A stretch of DNA of 64,000 nucleotides, from NCBI RefSeq assembly GCF_900107015.1, contig NZ_FNOI01000002.1, forward strand, positions 434,001 to 498,000, in the 5' to 3' direction. Below are positions 44,737 through 54,297 of the stretch, in pieces. Below the pieces are notes generated by a model. That model was not told the DNA's origin, made no database searches, and was given only the letters and a program-made list of their open reading frames with translations. Numbering within the stretch: the first letter of the stretch is position 1; every line of letters starts with the position of its first letter. The DNA is from Litoreibacter albidus. Lineage in GTDB: Bacteria; Pseudomonadota; Alphaproteobacteria; Rhodobacterales; Rhodobacteraceae. The translations under genes and the position numbers were made by a program.

Positions 44737-45843
44737 CTACAGGCTGGCGTCCAGCGCCTCCAGAATGACATCGCCCATTTGCGTTGTCGACACCGGCGTG
44801 CCGCCTTCTGGGCCCATCAGATCTGCGGTGCGCGCGCCGTCTGCCAGAACCTTCTCAACCGCTTTTTCAAGGCGTGTCGCTTCCGCGCCCTGATCGAACG
44901 AGTAGCGCAGCGCCATCGCGAAGCTAAGAATGCATGCGATCGGGTTCGCCTTGCCTTGACCTGTGATGTCCGGTGCAGAGCCGTGCACGGGTTCGTAGAG
45001 TGCTTTCGGGCGGCCGTCGGCGTTTGGCAGGCCAAGCGACGCGGAAGGCAGCATCCCAAGGGAGCCTGTGAGCATCGCCGCGCAATCCGACAGCACGTCG
45101 CCGAACAGGTTGTCGGTCACAATGACGTCGAACTGCTTTGGGGCGCGTACAAGCTGCATCGCGCCGTTGTCGGCATACATGTGCGACAGCTCTACGTCGG
45201 GGTATTCCGCGTCGTGGATTTCCTGCACCACGTCGCGCCACAGAATGCCGGATTCCATGACGTTGGCTTTCTCCATCGAGCAGACCTTATTGCCGCGTTT
45301 GCGGGCCAACTCAAATGCGGAGCGGGCCACGCGGGCGATCTCGGACTCGGTGTAGCGTTGGGTGTTGATGCCCACGCGCTCATTGCCTTCTTTGTGGATG
45401 CCGCGTGGCTCCCCGAAATAGACGCCGGAGGTCAGTTCCCGCACGATCATAATGTCTAGGCCGGACACGATGTCTTTCTTCAACGACGAGAAGTCAGCCA
45501 GCGCGTCAAAGCATTGCGCAGGGCGCAGGTTGGAAAACAGGTCCATTTCCTTGCGCAGGCGCAGAAGGCCGCGCTCCGGCTTCACGGAGAAATCCAGATC
45601 GTCGTACTTTGGGCCACCGACCGCACCAAGCAAAACCGCGTCGACTTCCATAGCGCGGGCCATGGTTTCATCCGCCAGCGGAACGCCGTGTTTGTCGTAA
45701 GCCGCACCGCCGACCAGATCGGTTTCGACGTCAAATTTCAGGTCACGCTTTTCGCCGAACCAGTCAATGATGCGCGTCACTTGCGCCATGACTTCGGGGC
45801 CAATGCCGTCGCCCGGCAGGATCAGGATGGATGGGTTGGACAT
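44737..45843 (-). CDS. leuB: 3-isopropylmalate dehydrogenase
   Basis: LeuB oxidises and decarboxylates 3-isopropylmalate in leucine synthesis. The 368-residue protein begins [14 protein letters not shown] and has [14 protein letters not shown], the catalytic lysine/tyrosine region, and the C-terminal metal-binding [23 protein letters not shown]. Long upstream frames lack support. It is separated from leuC and leuD by about 4 kb of other genes. Confidence 0.96.
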   Translation of the reverse strand: MSNPSILILPGDGIGPEVMAQVTRIIDWFGEKRDLKFDVETDLVGGAAYDKHGVPLADETMARAMEVDAVLLGAVGGPKYDDLDFSVKPERGLLRLRKEMDLFSNLRPAQCFDALADFSSLKKDIVSGLDIMIVRELTSGVYFGEPRGIHKEGNERVGINTQRYTESEIARVARSAFELARKRGNKVCSMEKANVMESGILWRDVVQEIHDAEYPDVELSHMYADNGAMQLVRAPKQFDVIVTDNLFGDVLSDCAAMLTGSLGMLPSASLGLPNADGRPKALYEPVHGSAPDITGQGKANPIACILSFAMALRYSFDQGAEATRLEKAVEKVLADGARTADLMGPEGGTPVSTTQMGDVILEALDASL

Positions 45844-45910
45844 GGAATGCGCTCCGTCAAAAATGGGGTCTATAGCGGGGTATCGCGCAGGGCTTATGGG
45901 GTCAAGGTTG

Positions 45911-46837
45911 CTAGGGCGAATGCATGATCGGGATCGTGCTGTCTTGCGACAACTCCGGTCGCAAACCGTCCTCCAGAACCTTCCAAACCGCGGCGACACG
46001 CGGCGTGTGGCGCACTGCCTCATGCGTGGTCAGCCACAGTTCCAATCCGGGCACCGGAAAATCGGGCAAAACAGGCTCTACATCAGGGAGTTTTGCACCT
46101 AATGCGCAGGCCATAACACCGATACCTGCACCCATGCGGATCATCTCGCAATGCACTTGTTGGGAGTCGCACCGGAAGGCGAAATCGTCACGGGACAGCT
46201 GCCAACCCATCTTTGCCGCCGCGCGAATAAACCGTTCCGACCGGTCGTAGCCCAGCAAATCGTGCTGCATTAACTCGTCCACGGAAGACGGCGCACACCG
46301 CTGGTCAAGATAGCTCTTGGCAGCGAAGAACCCGAGCTTTAACACCCCCAGCTTCTTCGTCACCACCTCCAGCTGCGTGGGGCGGTACATGCGGACCGCG
46401 ATATCGGCTTCGCGGAACAACAGGTTTTCGCTCAGGTCGGTCGCGTTCAGCTCTATCTGGATGTCCGGATGGTCACTGCGCAAACGCGCCAAAATGGGCG
46501 GCAGGGAATACATCGCGGTGAACTCACTGGCCGTGATGCGAACAGTGCCCTGCAAGGAATTGTCATGGCCAGCCGCGATAGTCGCCAGACCGGACGCCGC
46601 GTTTGACATCGCCGTCGCATACGGCATTAAAGCCTCGCCTTCAGCGCTCAGACGGAGGCCTTTAGATTGGCGGTAGAACAGGGTGATACCGAGTTGTTCT
46701 TCCATCGCGCGGACCTGTCGGCCCAAGGTCGGCTGGCTAACCCCCAACGCCCTCGCAGCCCCTGAGAGGGAGCCTTCAGCCGCCACCGCGAGGAAGGTTT
46801 GGATCAGCGTCCAGTCAAGGCGATCAATTCTATCCAT
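45911..46837 (-). CDS. LysR-family transcriptional regulator
   Basis: The 308-residue protein has the N-terminal helix-turn-helix [40 protein letters not shown], and a C-terminal ligand-binding domain. It is divergent from a NAD-dependent epimerase gene across 95 bases, the classic LysR arrangement, so that gene is its likely target. A short inverted repeat overlaps its own start codon and may be an autoregulatory site. Confidence 0.92.
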   Translation of the reverse strand: MDRIDRLDWTLIQTFLAVAAEGSLSGAARALGVSQPTLGRQVRAMEEQLGITLFYRQSKGLRLSAEGEALMPYATAMSNAASGLATIAAGHDNSLQGTVRITASEFTAMYSLPPILARLRSDHPDIQIELNATDLSENLLFREADIAVRMYRPTQLEVVTKKLGVLKLGFFAAKSYLDQRCAPSSVDELMQHDLLGYDRSERFIRAAAKMGWQLSRDDFAFRCDSQQVHCEMIRMGAGIGVMACALGAKLPDVEPVLPDFPVPGLELWLTTHEAVRHTPRVAAVWKVLEDGLRPELSQDSTIPIMHSP

Positions 46838-46849
46838 TCATTTATGAAT
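46836..46849. promoter_or_regulatory. Inverted repeat at the LysR gene start
   Basis: ATTCAT-TT-ATGAAT is a perfect 6-2-6 inverted repeat overlapping the lysR-type start codon. It could be an autoregulatory operator but could also be chance. Confidence 0.25.
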
Positions 46850-46932
46850 ATCAGACCCCCGAATTTTGGCAATTCCATTTCATTTTTGTATGCGCAACCA
46901 TGCTCCTGTCGTCATCGGAGAGGCTCTTTCAC

Positions 46933-47877
46933 ATGACCAAAACTGTACTCATTCTTGGTGCCAGCGGGCGGTTCGGGCGCAATGCCGCGACAGCCTTTTC
47001 GTGGGCGAATTGGAACGTCAGGCGCTTTGACCGCAACACGGACAGCCTGCCCGATGCAGCATGGGGCGCGGATGTGATCGTGAACGCCTGGAACCCCGCC
47101 TACCCTAATTGGGAACGTCTGGTCCCCGCGATGACCGAACAAGTGATAAACACCGCCAAAGACACTGGCGCGACGGTTCTTATTCCCGGCAATGTCTACA
47201 ACTACGGCGCAAACATGCCTGCGCAGTTAAGACAGGACACGCCGCAGCGTCCGACAGGAACATTGGGCGCAGTCCGGCAAACGATGGAGCTGGCCTACCG
47301 CGATGCTGGCGTTAAAACCATCGTCCTGCGTGCTGGGGATTTCATCGACACGATGGCCAGCGGAAACTGGTACGACAAGATCGTCACCGCGAAACTGTCC
47401 AAAGGCACGTTCACCTATCCGGGCGACATGGACACCCCACACGCTTGGGCGTTCCTACATGATTTGGCGGATGCTGCGGTTATGCTCTGCGACAGGTCAG
47501 AGGATCTGCCGCAGTTCTTCGAGGTGAACTTCCCCGGCTACACGTTGACCGGTCACGAATTGCATCAAGCTTTGCAAGACGTCATTGGGCGCAGTTTGAC
47601 GGCGCGCAAAATGCCATGGTGGCCGCTTAAGATCGCGCAACCTTTTTGGCCGATGGCGGCGTCCCTGCTGGAAACCCGTTACCTGTGGCAGACTCCGCAC
47701 CGGATGATGCCGGATCACTTCGAAGCGGTATTGCCGGAGTTCACGCCCACGCCCCTTTTGGACGCAATCGCGGCGTCATTGCCAGACGACGTCCACGATA
47801 ACGGGGTAATGCCGCGACACGCTGTCAGTTTGCGGCGTCCGTTCAACTTTTGCTGCCCTAACGCCAAGGCGACGTGA
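46933..47877 (+). CDS. NAD-dependent epimerase/dehydratase-like protein
   Basis: The 314-residue protein opens with a Rossmann motif VLILGASGRFGRNAA, and IPGNVYNYG contains the family Tyr region. Its target is probably regulated by the divergent LysR protein. The C-terminus after about residue 280 (LPDDVHDNGVMPRH...) reads antisense through the end of the endonuclease gene for 102 bases. That tail is probably recent and non-conserved. The substrate is unknown. Confidence 0.82.
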   Translation: MTKTVLILGASGRFGRNAATAFSWANWNVRRFDRNTDSLPDAAWGADVIVNAWNPAYPNWERLVPAMTEQVINTAKDTGATVLIPGNVYNYGANMPAQLRQDTPQRPTGTLGAVRQTMELAYRDAGVKTIVLRAGDFIDTMASGNWYDKIVTAKLSKGTFTYPGDMDTPHAWAFLHDLADAAVMLCDRSEDLPQFFEVNFPGYTLTGHELHQALQDVIGRSLTARKMPWWPLKIAQPFWPMAASLLETRYLWQTPHRMMPDHFEAVLPEFTPTPLLDAIAASLPDDVHDNGVMPRHAVSLRRPFNFCCPNAKAT

Positions 47878-48870
47878 GGGTAAGACATAGTCCACACGTA
47901 GTTGAAGACCGTTGGACCAATGCGCCGTCATCTTATCCCCCGCCCACGTCGGTTCGGGATCGGTAAGCAACGGATGCTGGAGCAACGCGCGGAGCGGCGG
48001 CTTATGCCCCTCCCCCGCGTCGAGATCGCTATTGAATGTGCCGAGAAGGACGAACGGCGCGTCGGCAATCTGGGGCTGCTCTATGTAGTGACGCCAGAAC
48101 CGGAGCTCCGCCGCGTTTCGCAAGCCGTTGCGGTCCTCCGGCCCGTCGAACACGGGCGTCGTGGCGTGGGATGTGAGAACCCGAAGAACGCCGCGGGGAG
48201 TCTCAACCCCGACATCCCATGCACCGACGGAATGAAGCGGCAGAACGTCCAGAACTGGCGCTGCGAAATACTCGTCGGCGGGCAGGTCCGGCATGGGGGC
48301 ATCGCGCCATAGCAGCTGGCTTAGATCTGTCGTGCCGTCAGCGACCAACGGGAAACGCGACAGCAACAGCATGCCCCCTTGCCCTGCAAACTGCCCGTAG
48401 CCGAGCATATCGCGCGGCTCCCCGAGCTTGCCGTTCCGGTCCAGATCAATGCCACTGTCCCGCCCCGTGTTGGGGCGGGCGGTGAAGCCGTGGGGCATGG
48501 CATGGCCTAGGTCCGCCAAAGCTTTCTGGATAAGTGAGACGGCAATCAGGTCGTGGTCATAATCAACGTTCTGCAAAACCGCGATGTCGGGGGCCAGCGC
48601 CGCGACGCGGGCTAGATCATCGCGCGCCTTACCGTCCATCAAGTCGCGTACAAGCAAAGCCGGCCCGTCGCGGGACAGGCCGGTGTGATAGCTCATGATC
48701 CGGTAAGTATCCGCCGCCGCGACCTGCGAAGCGGCCAGAACGCCGATCAGGCTGGCAGCAATCCAGCTGCAACAGCGCGTGCGCCACGCATCCGCTTTTC
48801 GTCGATCATGTCGGCGATGCGGTTCATCGCGATGCCGCGCATGAACAGGCTTGCGGGAAGGAAGGCCCAT
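47776..48870 (-). CDS. Exported endonuclease/exonuclease/phosphatase family protein
   Basis: The protein is about 364 residues, with a hydrophobic export signal (WIAASLIGVLAASQVAA) preceded by an unusually long basic stretch. The mature part starts DTYRIMSYHTGLSRDGP and includes a DLDRNGKLGEPRD loop and the C-terminal SRHYPVIVDVVW, which closes the EEP active site. No ATG, GTG or TTG lies just before the hydrophobic core. The nearest ATG (48870) is deep inside the upstream membrane-protein gene (124-base overlap), so the start is uncertain. Confidence 0.75.
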   Translation of the reverse strand: MGLPSRKPVHARHRDEPHRRHDRRKADAWRTRCCSWIAASLIGVLAASQVAAADTYRIMSYHTGLSRDGPALLVRDLMDGKARDDLARVAALAPDIAVLQNVDYDHDLIAVSLIQKALADLGHAMPHGFTARPNTGRDSGIDLDRNGKLGEPRDMLGYGQFAGQGGMLLLSRFPLVADGTTDLSQLLWRDAPMPDLPADEYFAAPVLDVLPLHSVGAWDVGVETPRGVLRVLTSHATTPVFDGPEDRNGLRNAAELRFWRHYIEQPQIADAPFVLLGTFNSDLDAGEGHKPPLRALLQHPLLTDPEPTWAGDKMTAHWSNGLQLRVDYVLPSRRLGVRAAKVERTPQTDSVSRHYPVIVDVVWQ

Positions 48871-49676
48871 ATGGAAATCATCCAAACCAATGTCTGCGGC
48901 GATTCCATCATCGACGCATTGAACAACCCCGAAGCGGAACTCGCCACGGCGGGGGTCAAGAATGGCAGGAAGAACCCTAACGCAATGTTAAAGCGTGCGT
49001 CGCGATTAAGGCGCGTCACCACATCCGCGCCCATTGTCGGGTCGAATGTTGGCAAGTTGGTCCAGAAGTTGAAAGCCTGCGTGCGGTTCGGCCACCCCAT
49101 GACGCGCAGCACGATTATGAACACCGCCAAAGTAAGCAACGACACAAGGTAGCTTAAGCCAACGGCTGCGCGCATGATATTCATGTGCTCGATGTTGCTC
49201 TGGTCGGGGACCAGCAGCATGATCAGGCGCACAGGGCTATAGGGGAAGTCGATGACGTACCCCACGAGGTGCCCGATAGCCTGCACAAAGCGCGTCAGCG
49301 TTGTTGGCTCATAGAGGCCACGGAAGATGATCGACAGCAAGAACACCGTCACAAACAGCGACAGGAAGCGCACGCGGTTAAACGGCGGCGCGTTACGGAA
49401 TTCGATGAGGCACGGATAGGTGGAGCTGTATTCAATGAGCGTAATCAGGCCCGCGAAAAGGCCGATCAACACAACCATCTGCGTTGTGTCTTGCGTCACT
49501 CCCGGTAGCAATAAGGACGGCGTGCAGATCAACAGCACGGCAAACATTGCTCGGGCGACCGCGCCTGTTAGGCGTGATAACACGTCGATAAACCCCTCAA
49601 CCCGAGTGGATCCGATGCTTTGCCGAACCCTATCCCAGAAAGATGATCCTTTGGCTTGTGCCGAAAGGTGCCTCAT
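48747..49676 (-). CDS. Multi-pass membrane protein of unknown function
   Basis: The 309-residue protein has about six hydrophobic segments, including AMFAVLLICTPSLLLPGV and FLSLFVTVFLLSIIFRGLY. I recall similar roseobacter proteins of unknown role in leuCD neighbourhoods, but no named family. GAGG lies near the ATG of MRHLSAQAKG. Its end overlaps the start of the exported EEP gene. Confidence 0.72.
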   Translation of the reverse strand: MRHLSAQAKGSSFWDRVRQSIGSTRVEGFIDVLSRLTGAVARAMFAVLLICTPSLLLPGVTQDTTQMVVLIGLFAGLITLIEYSSTYPCLIEFRNAPPFNRVRFLSLFVTVFLLSIIFRGLYEPTTLTRFVQAIGHLVGYVIDFPYSPVRLIMLLVPDQSNIEHMNIMRAAVGLSYLVSLLTLAVFIIVLRVMGWPNRTQAFNFWTNLPTFDPTMGADVVTRLNRDARFNIALGFFLPFLTPAVASSASGLFNASMMESPQTLVWMISIWAFLPASLFMRGIAMNRIADMIDEKRMRGARAVAAGLLPA

Positions 49677-49984
49677 TTTCGCCTCAGTTTTGCCTAGATT
49701 CACTATCTCCTTCAACCATCTGATAAGACTGAGGGATTTTATTGGGAGATTCCGTGGTATTCTTGTGTCAGTGTAAAACACCCACAAGCGTATCTAGACT
49801 AGGCTCGCGTCAAACCATCTATATCTGGGATGAAACATGGCATTACTGTGCCGGAAGGCGGTATCTGGTGGTGGCCTAGGGTTAACGATTGGCGCCGCGC
49901 GGGGCAGGTACTGCGCCCGAGATTTTAACGGAAGTGGCCAGCCCCACGATCCGAGGCTGGCCACTATCTGAGCTTTTTAGTCGC
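49677..49984. other. 308-base gap: hairpin near leuD, otherwise no gene seen
   Basis: Between the membrane-protein gene and leuD I see no supported coding frame or RNA gene. The only clear structure is the 11-base-pair hairpin close to leuD. The rest presumably holds the promoter of the minus-strand membrane-protein gene, but I cannot point to a convincing -35/-10 pair. Confidence 0.5.
49933..49965. terminator. Hairpin downstream of leuD
   Basis: AGTGGCCAGCC pairs perfectly with GGCTGGCCACT (11 base pairs, 11-base loop). On the minus strand it follows leuD by 20 bases but only TCCGTT comes next, so the T run is poor. It may be a terminator or a 3'-end-protecting hairpin. Confidence 0.5.
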
Positions 49985-50590
49985 TTAGACCCAAGGACGG
50001 GCAGCGCTGGCTTTTGCCTCAAACGCTTTGACACTGTCGACCTTTTCCAAGGTCAGGCCAATGTCATCAAGGCCATTCATCAGGCAGTGCTTCTTGAAGC
50101 TGTCGACTTCGAAGCTGAACACCTCCCCGTCGGACAGGGTCACGGTCTGAGCATTCAGATCAATCGAAACGCGCGCGTTGGCGCCTTTCTCGGCGTCCTT
50201 CATAACTGCATCGACCTGTTCCTGCGGCAGGACGATCGGCAAGATGCCGTTCTTGAAGCAATTGTTGTAGAAGATGTCCGCATAGCTCGGCGCAATCACG
50301 CAGCGAATGCCGAAATCTTTGATGGCCCACGGCGCGTGCTCCCGCGAGGAGCCACAGCCAAAGTTATCGCCTGCCACCAAAATCTCTGCTTCGCGGTACT
50401 GCGGCTTGTTGAGAACGAAGTCCGCAATCTCGTTGCCTTGACGGTCAAAGCGCATCTCGTCGAACAGGTTCGCCCCAAGGCCGGAGCGCTTGATGGTTTT
50501 CAAGAACTGCTTGGGGATGATCATATCGGTGTCGATGTTAACCAGCGGCATAGGTGCGGCGATGCCGGTGAGTGTTTCGAACTTATCCAT
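49985..50590 (-). CDS. leuD: 3-isopropylmalate dehydratase small subunit
   Basis: LeuD forms the isomerase that converts 2-isopropylmalate to 3-isopropylmalate with LeuC. The 201-residue protein has [16 protein letters not shown] and [17 protein letters not shown], the swivel-domain signatures. Its ATG overlaps the leuC stop (TAATG), so the two subunits are translated together. Confidence 0.97.
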   Translation of the reverse strand: MDKFETLTGIAAPMPLVNIDTDMIIPKQFLKTIKRSGLGANLFDEMRFDRQGNEIADFVLNKPQYREAEILVAGDNFGCGSSREHAPWAIKDFGIRCVIAPSYADIFYNNCFKNGILPIVLPQEQVDAVMKDAEKGANARVSIDLNAQTVTLSDGEVFSFEVDSFKKHCLMNGLDDIGLTLEKVDSVKAFEAKASAARPWV

Positions 50591-51996
50591 TACATCATCT
50601 CCCGAACGTCAGTGAGTTTACCGGTGATTGCAGCCGCAGCCGCCATGCCAGGGGACACCAAGTGAGTCCGGCCTTTGTAGCCCTGACGGCCCTCGAAATT
50701 ACGGTTGGAGGTGGAGGCGCAGCGCTCACCCTCGGCCAGTTGGTCGGGGTTCATCGCGAGACACATGGAACACCCTGCCAGACGCCATTCAAAACCGGCC
50801 TCTTTGAAGATGTCGGCCAAGCCTTCTTCTTCCGCCTGCGCACGCACCAAACCGGAGCCCGGAACGATCATCGCCCGCAGCCCGTCCTTGATCTTTTTGC
50901 CCTTCAGGATTGCGGCAGCTGCGCGCAAATCCTCAATGCGACCGTTGGTGCAGGACCCGATAAAGACGGTGTCGATCTCAATTTCTGAGAGCGGCATGCC
51001 GGGAGTCAGGCCCATATAATCGAGGGAGCGTTGAACTGCCTCAACCTTACCGCCTTGATAATCCGTGGGCGACGGAACAACAGCGGTGATTGGCAGTACG
51101 TCTTCGGGGGACGTGCCCCACGTAACGGACGGCGCGATATCTTCGCCCTTAAGGGTGATAACCTTATCAAAATGCGCGCCTTCGTCAGTGAAGAGCGTCT
51201 TCCAGTAGGCAACCGCAGCTTCCCACGCCGCACCTTTTGGTGCGTGCGGGCGGCCCATGCAATAATCATATGTGGTCTGGTCAGGCGCGATCAAACCAGC
51301 GCGTGCGCCGCCTTCGATTGCCATGTTGCAAACCGTCATGCGACCTTCCATCGACAAATCGCGGATCGCCTCACCACAGTATTCAATCACGTAGCCTGTA
51401 CCACCAGCAGTGCCGGTTTCACCGATGACGGACATGGTGATGTCCTTGGCGGTCACACCCGGGCGTAGTTTGCCGGTGATTTCGACCTTCATGTTCTTAG
51501 ACTTCTTCTGGATCAGCGTTTGCGTCGCCAGCACGTGCTCCACCTCGGATGTGCCGATACCATGCGCGAGGGAGCCGAAGGCTCCGTGCGTTGCGGTGTG
51601 GCTGTCGCCGCACACAACCGTCATGCCCGGAAGGGTCCAACCCTGCTCCGGCCCAACGATGTGCACGATACCTTGGCGCACGTCGGACACGGGGTAGTAG
51701 TGCAGGCCAAATTCCTTGGCGTTCTTATCAAGCGCTTCAACCTGAACACGGCTGTCTTCGGTCATGGTTTTCGCGTTGGCGCGGTCCAGCGTGGTCGGCA
51801 CGTTGTGATCAGGCACCGCAATCGTTTTGTCAGGCGCGTGGACACTGCGGTTCGCCATCCGCAGGCCTTCAAAAGCCTGCGGGCTTGTCACTTCGTGAAC
51901 AAGGTGGCGGTCGATGTAGAGCAGGCAGGTGCCGTCTTCGGCTTCATGGGCGACGTGGGCATCCCAGATTTTGTCGTAGAGCGTCTTGGGGGACAT
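50590..51996 (-). CDS. leuC: 3-isopropylmalate dehydratase large subunit
   Basis: The 468-residue protein has the [4Fe-4S] cysteines in IGSCTNGR and [11 protein letters not shown], and [13 protein letters not shown] for substrate binding. With LeuD it makes the second enzyme of leucine synthesis. GGGAGAGG lies before the ATG. Upstream is a short open frame that might be a leader, on the same strand. Confidence 0.97.
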   Translation of the reverse strand: MSPKTLYDKIWDAHVAHEAEDGTCLLYIDRHLVHEVTSPQAFEGLRMANRSVHAPDKTIAVPDHNVPTTLDRANAKTMTEDSRVQVEALDKNAKEFGLHYYPVSDVRQGIVHIVGPEQGWTLPGMTVVCGDSHTATHGAFGSLAHGIGTSEVEHVLATQTLIQKKSKNMKVEITGKLRPGVTAKDITMSVIGETGTAGGTGYVIEYCGEAIRDLSMEGRMTVCNMAIEGGARAGLIAPDQTTYDYCMGRPHAPKGAAWEAAVAYWKTLFTDEGAHFDKVITLKGEDIAPSVTWGTSPEDVLPITAVVPSPTDYQGGKVEAVQRSLDYMGLTPGMPLSEIEIDTVFIGSCTNGRIEDLRAAAAILKGKKIKDGLRAMIVPGSGLVRAQAEEEGLADIFKEAGFEWRLAGCSMCLAMNPDQLAEGERCASTSNRNFEGRQGYKGRTHLVSPGMAAAAAITGKLTDVREMM

Positions 51997-52049
51997 GATG
52001 GTCCTCTCCCGTAATGAATGAGTTGGATAGGCTGACGGAAAACGCGCGT

Positions 52050-52196
52050 TTATAGGTGCGCAAGCACCGAAAAGGTCGCGCCGTAGAAGCGTTCGCGCAG
52101 CCGAGCGCGGTCGTCGATGTCAAACACAAGCGTCATATACATGCAGATACACGCGCAGCTTGAGTCTCGCAAGGTCCAGCGCTTGCGGGTTTTCAC
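52050..52196 (-). other. Possible leader ORF upstream of leuC
   Basis: A 48-codon frame from a GTG (or 28 codons from an ATG at 52136) ends about 50 bases before leuC: KTRKRWTLRDSSCACIC, then [17 protein letters not shown]. Codons look coding-like, but there is no ribosome site. It has no leucine run, so a classic leucine attenuator is not indicated. The 241-base gap also carries the divergent mscS promoter. Confidence 0.25.
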
Positions 52197-52237
52197 CGCG
52201 CGTGCGAGGATTTGAAAATTCACACGAAGGGGGCCGC

Positions 52238-53638
52238 ATGGCAAACCATGACAGCGTAGTTGAAAGCAGCCCCCTAAAGCCGAATGAAGCCGTATCTTCG
52301 CCAGAGTTGGTGCCTGATCTTGCGACCCAACCCGTGTCAGACTTGGTGGACTTCGGGCAGATGCTGTTTTCGCAGGCTGAAATCTTTGCGGCATCAATGC
52401 TACGGCCTTGGAACGCTTACCAAATCGGGATTGCGCTCGGGCTTTGGGCGCTGGCCCACGTGCTGCGCGCAATTTTGGGGCCACGCATTCGCAACTGGAT
52501 GGCAACCCGTGAAGGCTGGCCAAAGTGGCGCATGCGTATCCTTGTCGTCGTGCACCAGCGGCTCCGGCCAATCTTCTTCGTTATCCTTCTGTGGATCGCC
52601 GTGGCGCTAATGCGCGAATTCACCTGGCCCAGCCGATCCTATGTTTTGGGCATCATCGCGACCTTGGCGACGGCGTGGCTCTTCGTGGTGTTCCTCACCC
52701 GCTTGATCCGCTCCAAGGTGCTACGGCGCACTGTGCGCTACGGCGCGTGGACCTATGTGACGCTGCATATTCTGGGCCTCACCTCCGACGCCGCACGGCT
52801 GCTTGATCGCGCCTCCATTGAGGCGGGCGAGTTCCGGCTGTCGCTGCTGCTGATCATACAAGCGATCGTCATTTTGGGCGTTTTGATTGTGGTCGCGCGA
52901 TTTTTCACCACCACAACCTCCAAGCGCATCCAGTCGAACGAGGAAATCTCGCCGTCGATGCGGGTGCTTATCGTCAAAGTGCTGCAACTGGCCTTCTACG
53001 GCATCGCCTTCTACATCGGCGTTAAAGCCATTGGCATTGACCTAACCGGTCTGGCCGTGCTGTCCGGTGCCATTGGCGTCGGCCTTGGTTTTGGTTTGCA
53101 AAAGGTCGTGTCCAACCTCGTGTCGGGCGTCATTATTCTGCTCGATAAGTCGATCAAACCGGGGGATGTGATTTCCTTGGGCGAGACCTTTGGCTGGATC
53201 AACACGCTGGGAGCGCGCTACGCGTCCGTCGTTACCCGCGATGGGAAGGAATATCTAATTCCGAACGAAGACCTAATCACCAATCAAGTGGTGAACTGGT
53301 CGCATTCCAACGATTTTGTGCGGCTCGATATCTTCTTTGGAACGGCTTATGGCGACGATCCCCACACGGTTCGCAAGCTGGCAATCGAGGCCGCGCAGGG
53401 GGTTGAACGGGTACTGACGTTCAAGGCGCCTGTGTGCCACATCGTGGGGTTTGGCGACAGCTCGGTCGACTACATTCTGCGTTTCTGGATACGCGACCCC
53501 ACGCAGGGGCTGACCAACATTCGCGGCAATGTGTATCTGGCGCTTTGGGATGCGTTCCAAGAGAATAACATCTCCATCCCGTTCCCGCAGCGTGAAGTGA
53601 AGATGCTCAACAACGAGCCGCCAAACCTGCCGGACTAA
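52238..53638 (+). CDS. MscS-type mechanosensitive channel
   Basis: The 466-residue protein has several N-terminal membrane helices (from about residue 75), and a pore-proximal segment GAIGVGLGFGLQKVVSNLVSG, then ILLDKSIKPGDVISLGE, the MscS beta-domain core. Such channels release solutes on osmotic down-shock. GAAGGGGG lies just before the ATG, replacing a longer upstream frame. It is divergent from leuC. Confidence 0.92.
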   Translation: MANHDSVVESSPLKPNEAVSSPELVPDLATQPVSDLVDFGQMLFSQAEIFAASMLRPWNAYQIGIALGLWALAHVLRAILGPRIRNWMATREGWPKWRMRILVVVHQRLRPIFFVILLWIAVALMREFTWPSRSYVLGIIATLATAWLFVVFLTRLIRSKVLRRTVRYGAWTYVTLHILGLTSDAARLLDRASIEAGEFRLSLLLIIQAIVILGVLIVVARFFTTTTSKRIQSNEEISPSMRVLIVKVLQLAFYGIAFYIGVKAIGIDLTGLAVLSGAIGVGLGFGLQKVVSNLVSGVIILLDKSIKPGDVISLGETFGWINTLGARYASVVTRDGKEYLIPNEDLITNQVVNWSHSNDFVRLDIFFGTAYGDDPHTVRKLAIEAAQGVERVLTFKAPVCHIVGFGDSSVDYILRFWIRDPTQGLTNIRGNVYLALWDAFQENNISIPFPQREVKMLNNEPPNLPD

Positions 53639-53649
53639 TCGCACCCCAG

Positions 53650-53679
53650 AAACGAAAACGGCGACCCCGAAGGGCCGCC
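53650..53679 (-). terminator. Rho-independent terminator of the cytochrome c gene
   Basis: On the minus strand GGCGGCCC pairs with GGGTCGCC (one G-U wobble) around a TTCG tetraloop, followed by GTTTTCGTTTC. It lies in the short gap after the cytochrome gene. Confidence 0.75.
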
Positions 53680-53705
53680 GCATTCACCTGACAATAAGGT
53701 AGCTA

Positions 53706-54125
53706 TCAGCTTTCTGGGCTAACGGAGACCAAGTAGGCCCAGATGTCAGCAGCGTCTTCTGCTTTCTTCAGCTTGAAGGACATCTTGGATTTCGCCTTTG
53801 GATCGTCCAGCTTGGCTTTCAGCCAGTCTTTCGGGTTCGCGACGTATTCAATGAATTCCGCCTCATCCCAGACCAGACCAGTCTCGTTTACTTCCATGAT
53901 GGAATTACCATATTTGAAATCTGCCGCCGCAACGACCTGACCCGGGAGACCGAACAGGTTCGGGCCTGTCTTGCCGCCTTTGACGATAGCATTGTCGCCA
54001 TCGACGATCATGTGGCAGGACTTACATTTCTTGAACGTTTTCTCGCCGGCTTCGGCGTCGCCTTCAGCGAAGGCCGGCGCGGCGAGGAGGGCTGTGGTAA
54101 CTGCTGCGATTGCGGCAAATTTCAT
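53706..54125 (-). CDS. Cytochrome c2-type electron carrier
   Basis: The 139-residue protein has a signal peptide (MKFAAIAAVTTALLAAPAFA), so it is periplasmic. The haem site CKSCH is at residues 34-38, followed by KGGKTGPNLFGLPG, and the axial methionine is in KSKMSFKLKK. This fits the Rhodobacter cytochrome c2 family, which carries electrons from bc1 to oxidase or reaction centre. AAGGAA upstream supports this ATG over a longer frame. Confidence 0.92.
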   Translation of the reverse strand: MKFAAIAAVTTALLAAPAFAEGDAEAGEKTFKKCKSCHMIVDGDNAIVKGGKTGPNLFGLPGQVVAAADFKYGNSIMEVNETGLVWDEAEFIEYVANPKDWLKAKLDDPKAKSKMSFKLKKAEDAADIWAYLVSVSPES

Positions 54126-54297
54126 GGCTATGGTTCCTTTGGTGAATTTCTTCTTGATCATAATATAAGCATAGCATCGTGATTGCTGCTAAAAAATGTA
54201 GAAATCAGGTCAGGCGGGTCAATTTGCCGCCACCTCGCCAAACTGTGAACGCTGGGGTAGGACACTACGGACACCCCAAACCAACGGAGCCAACACC

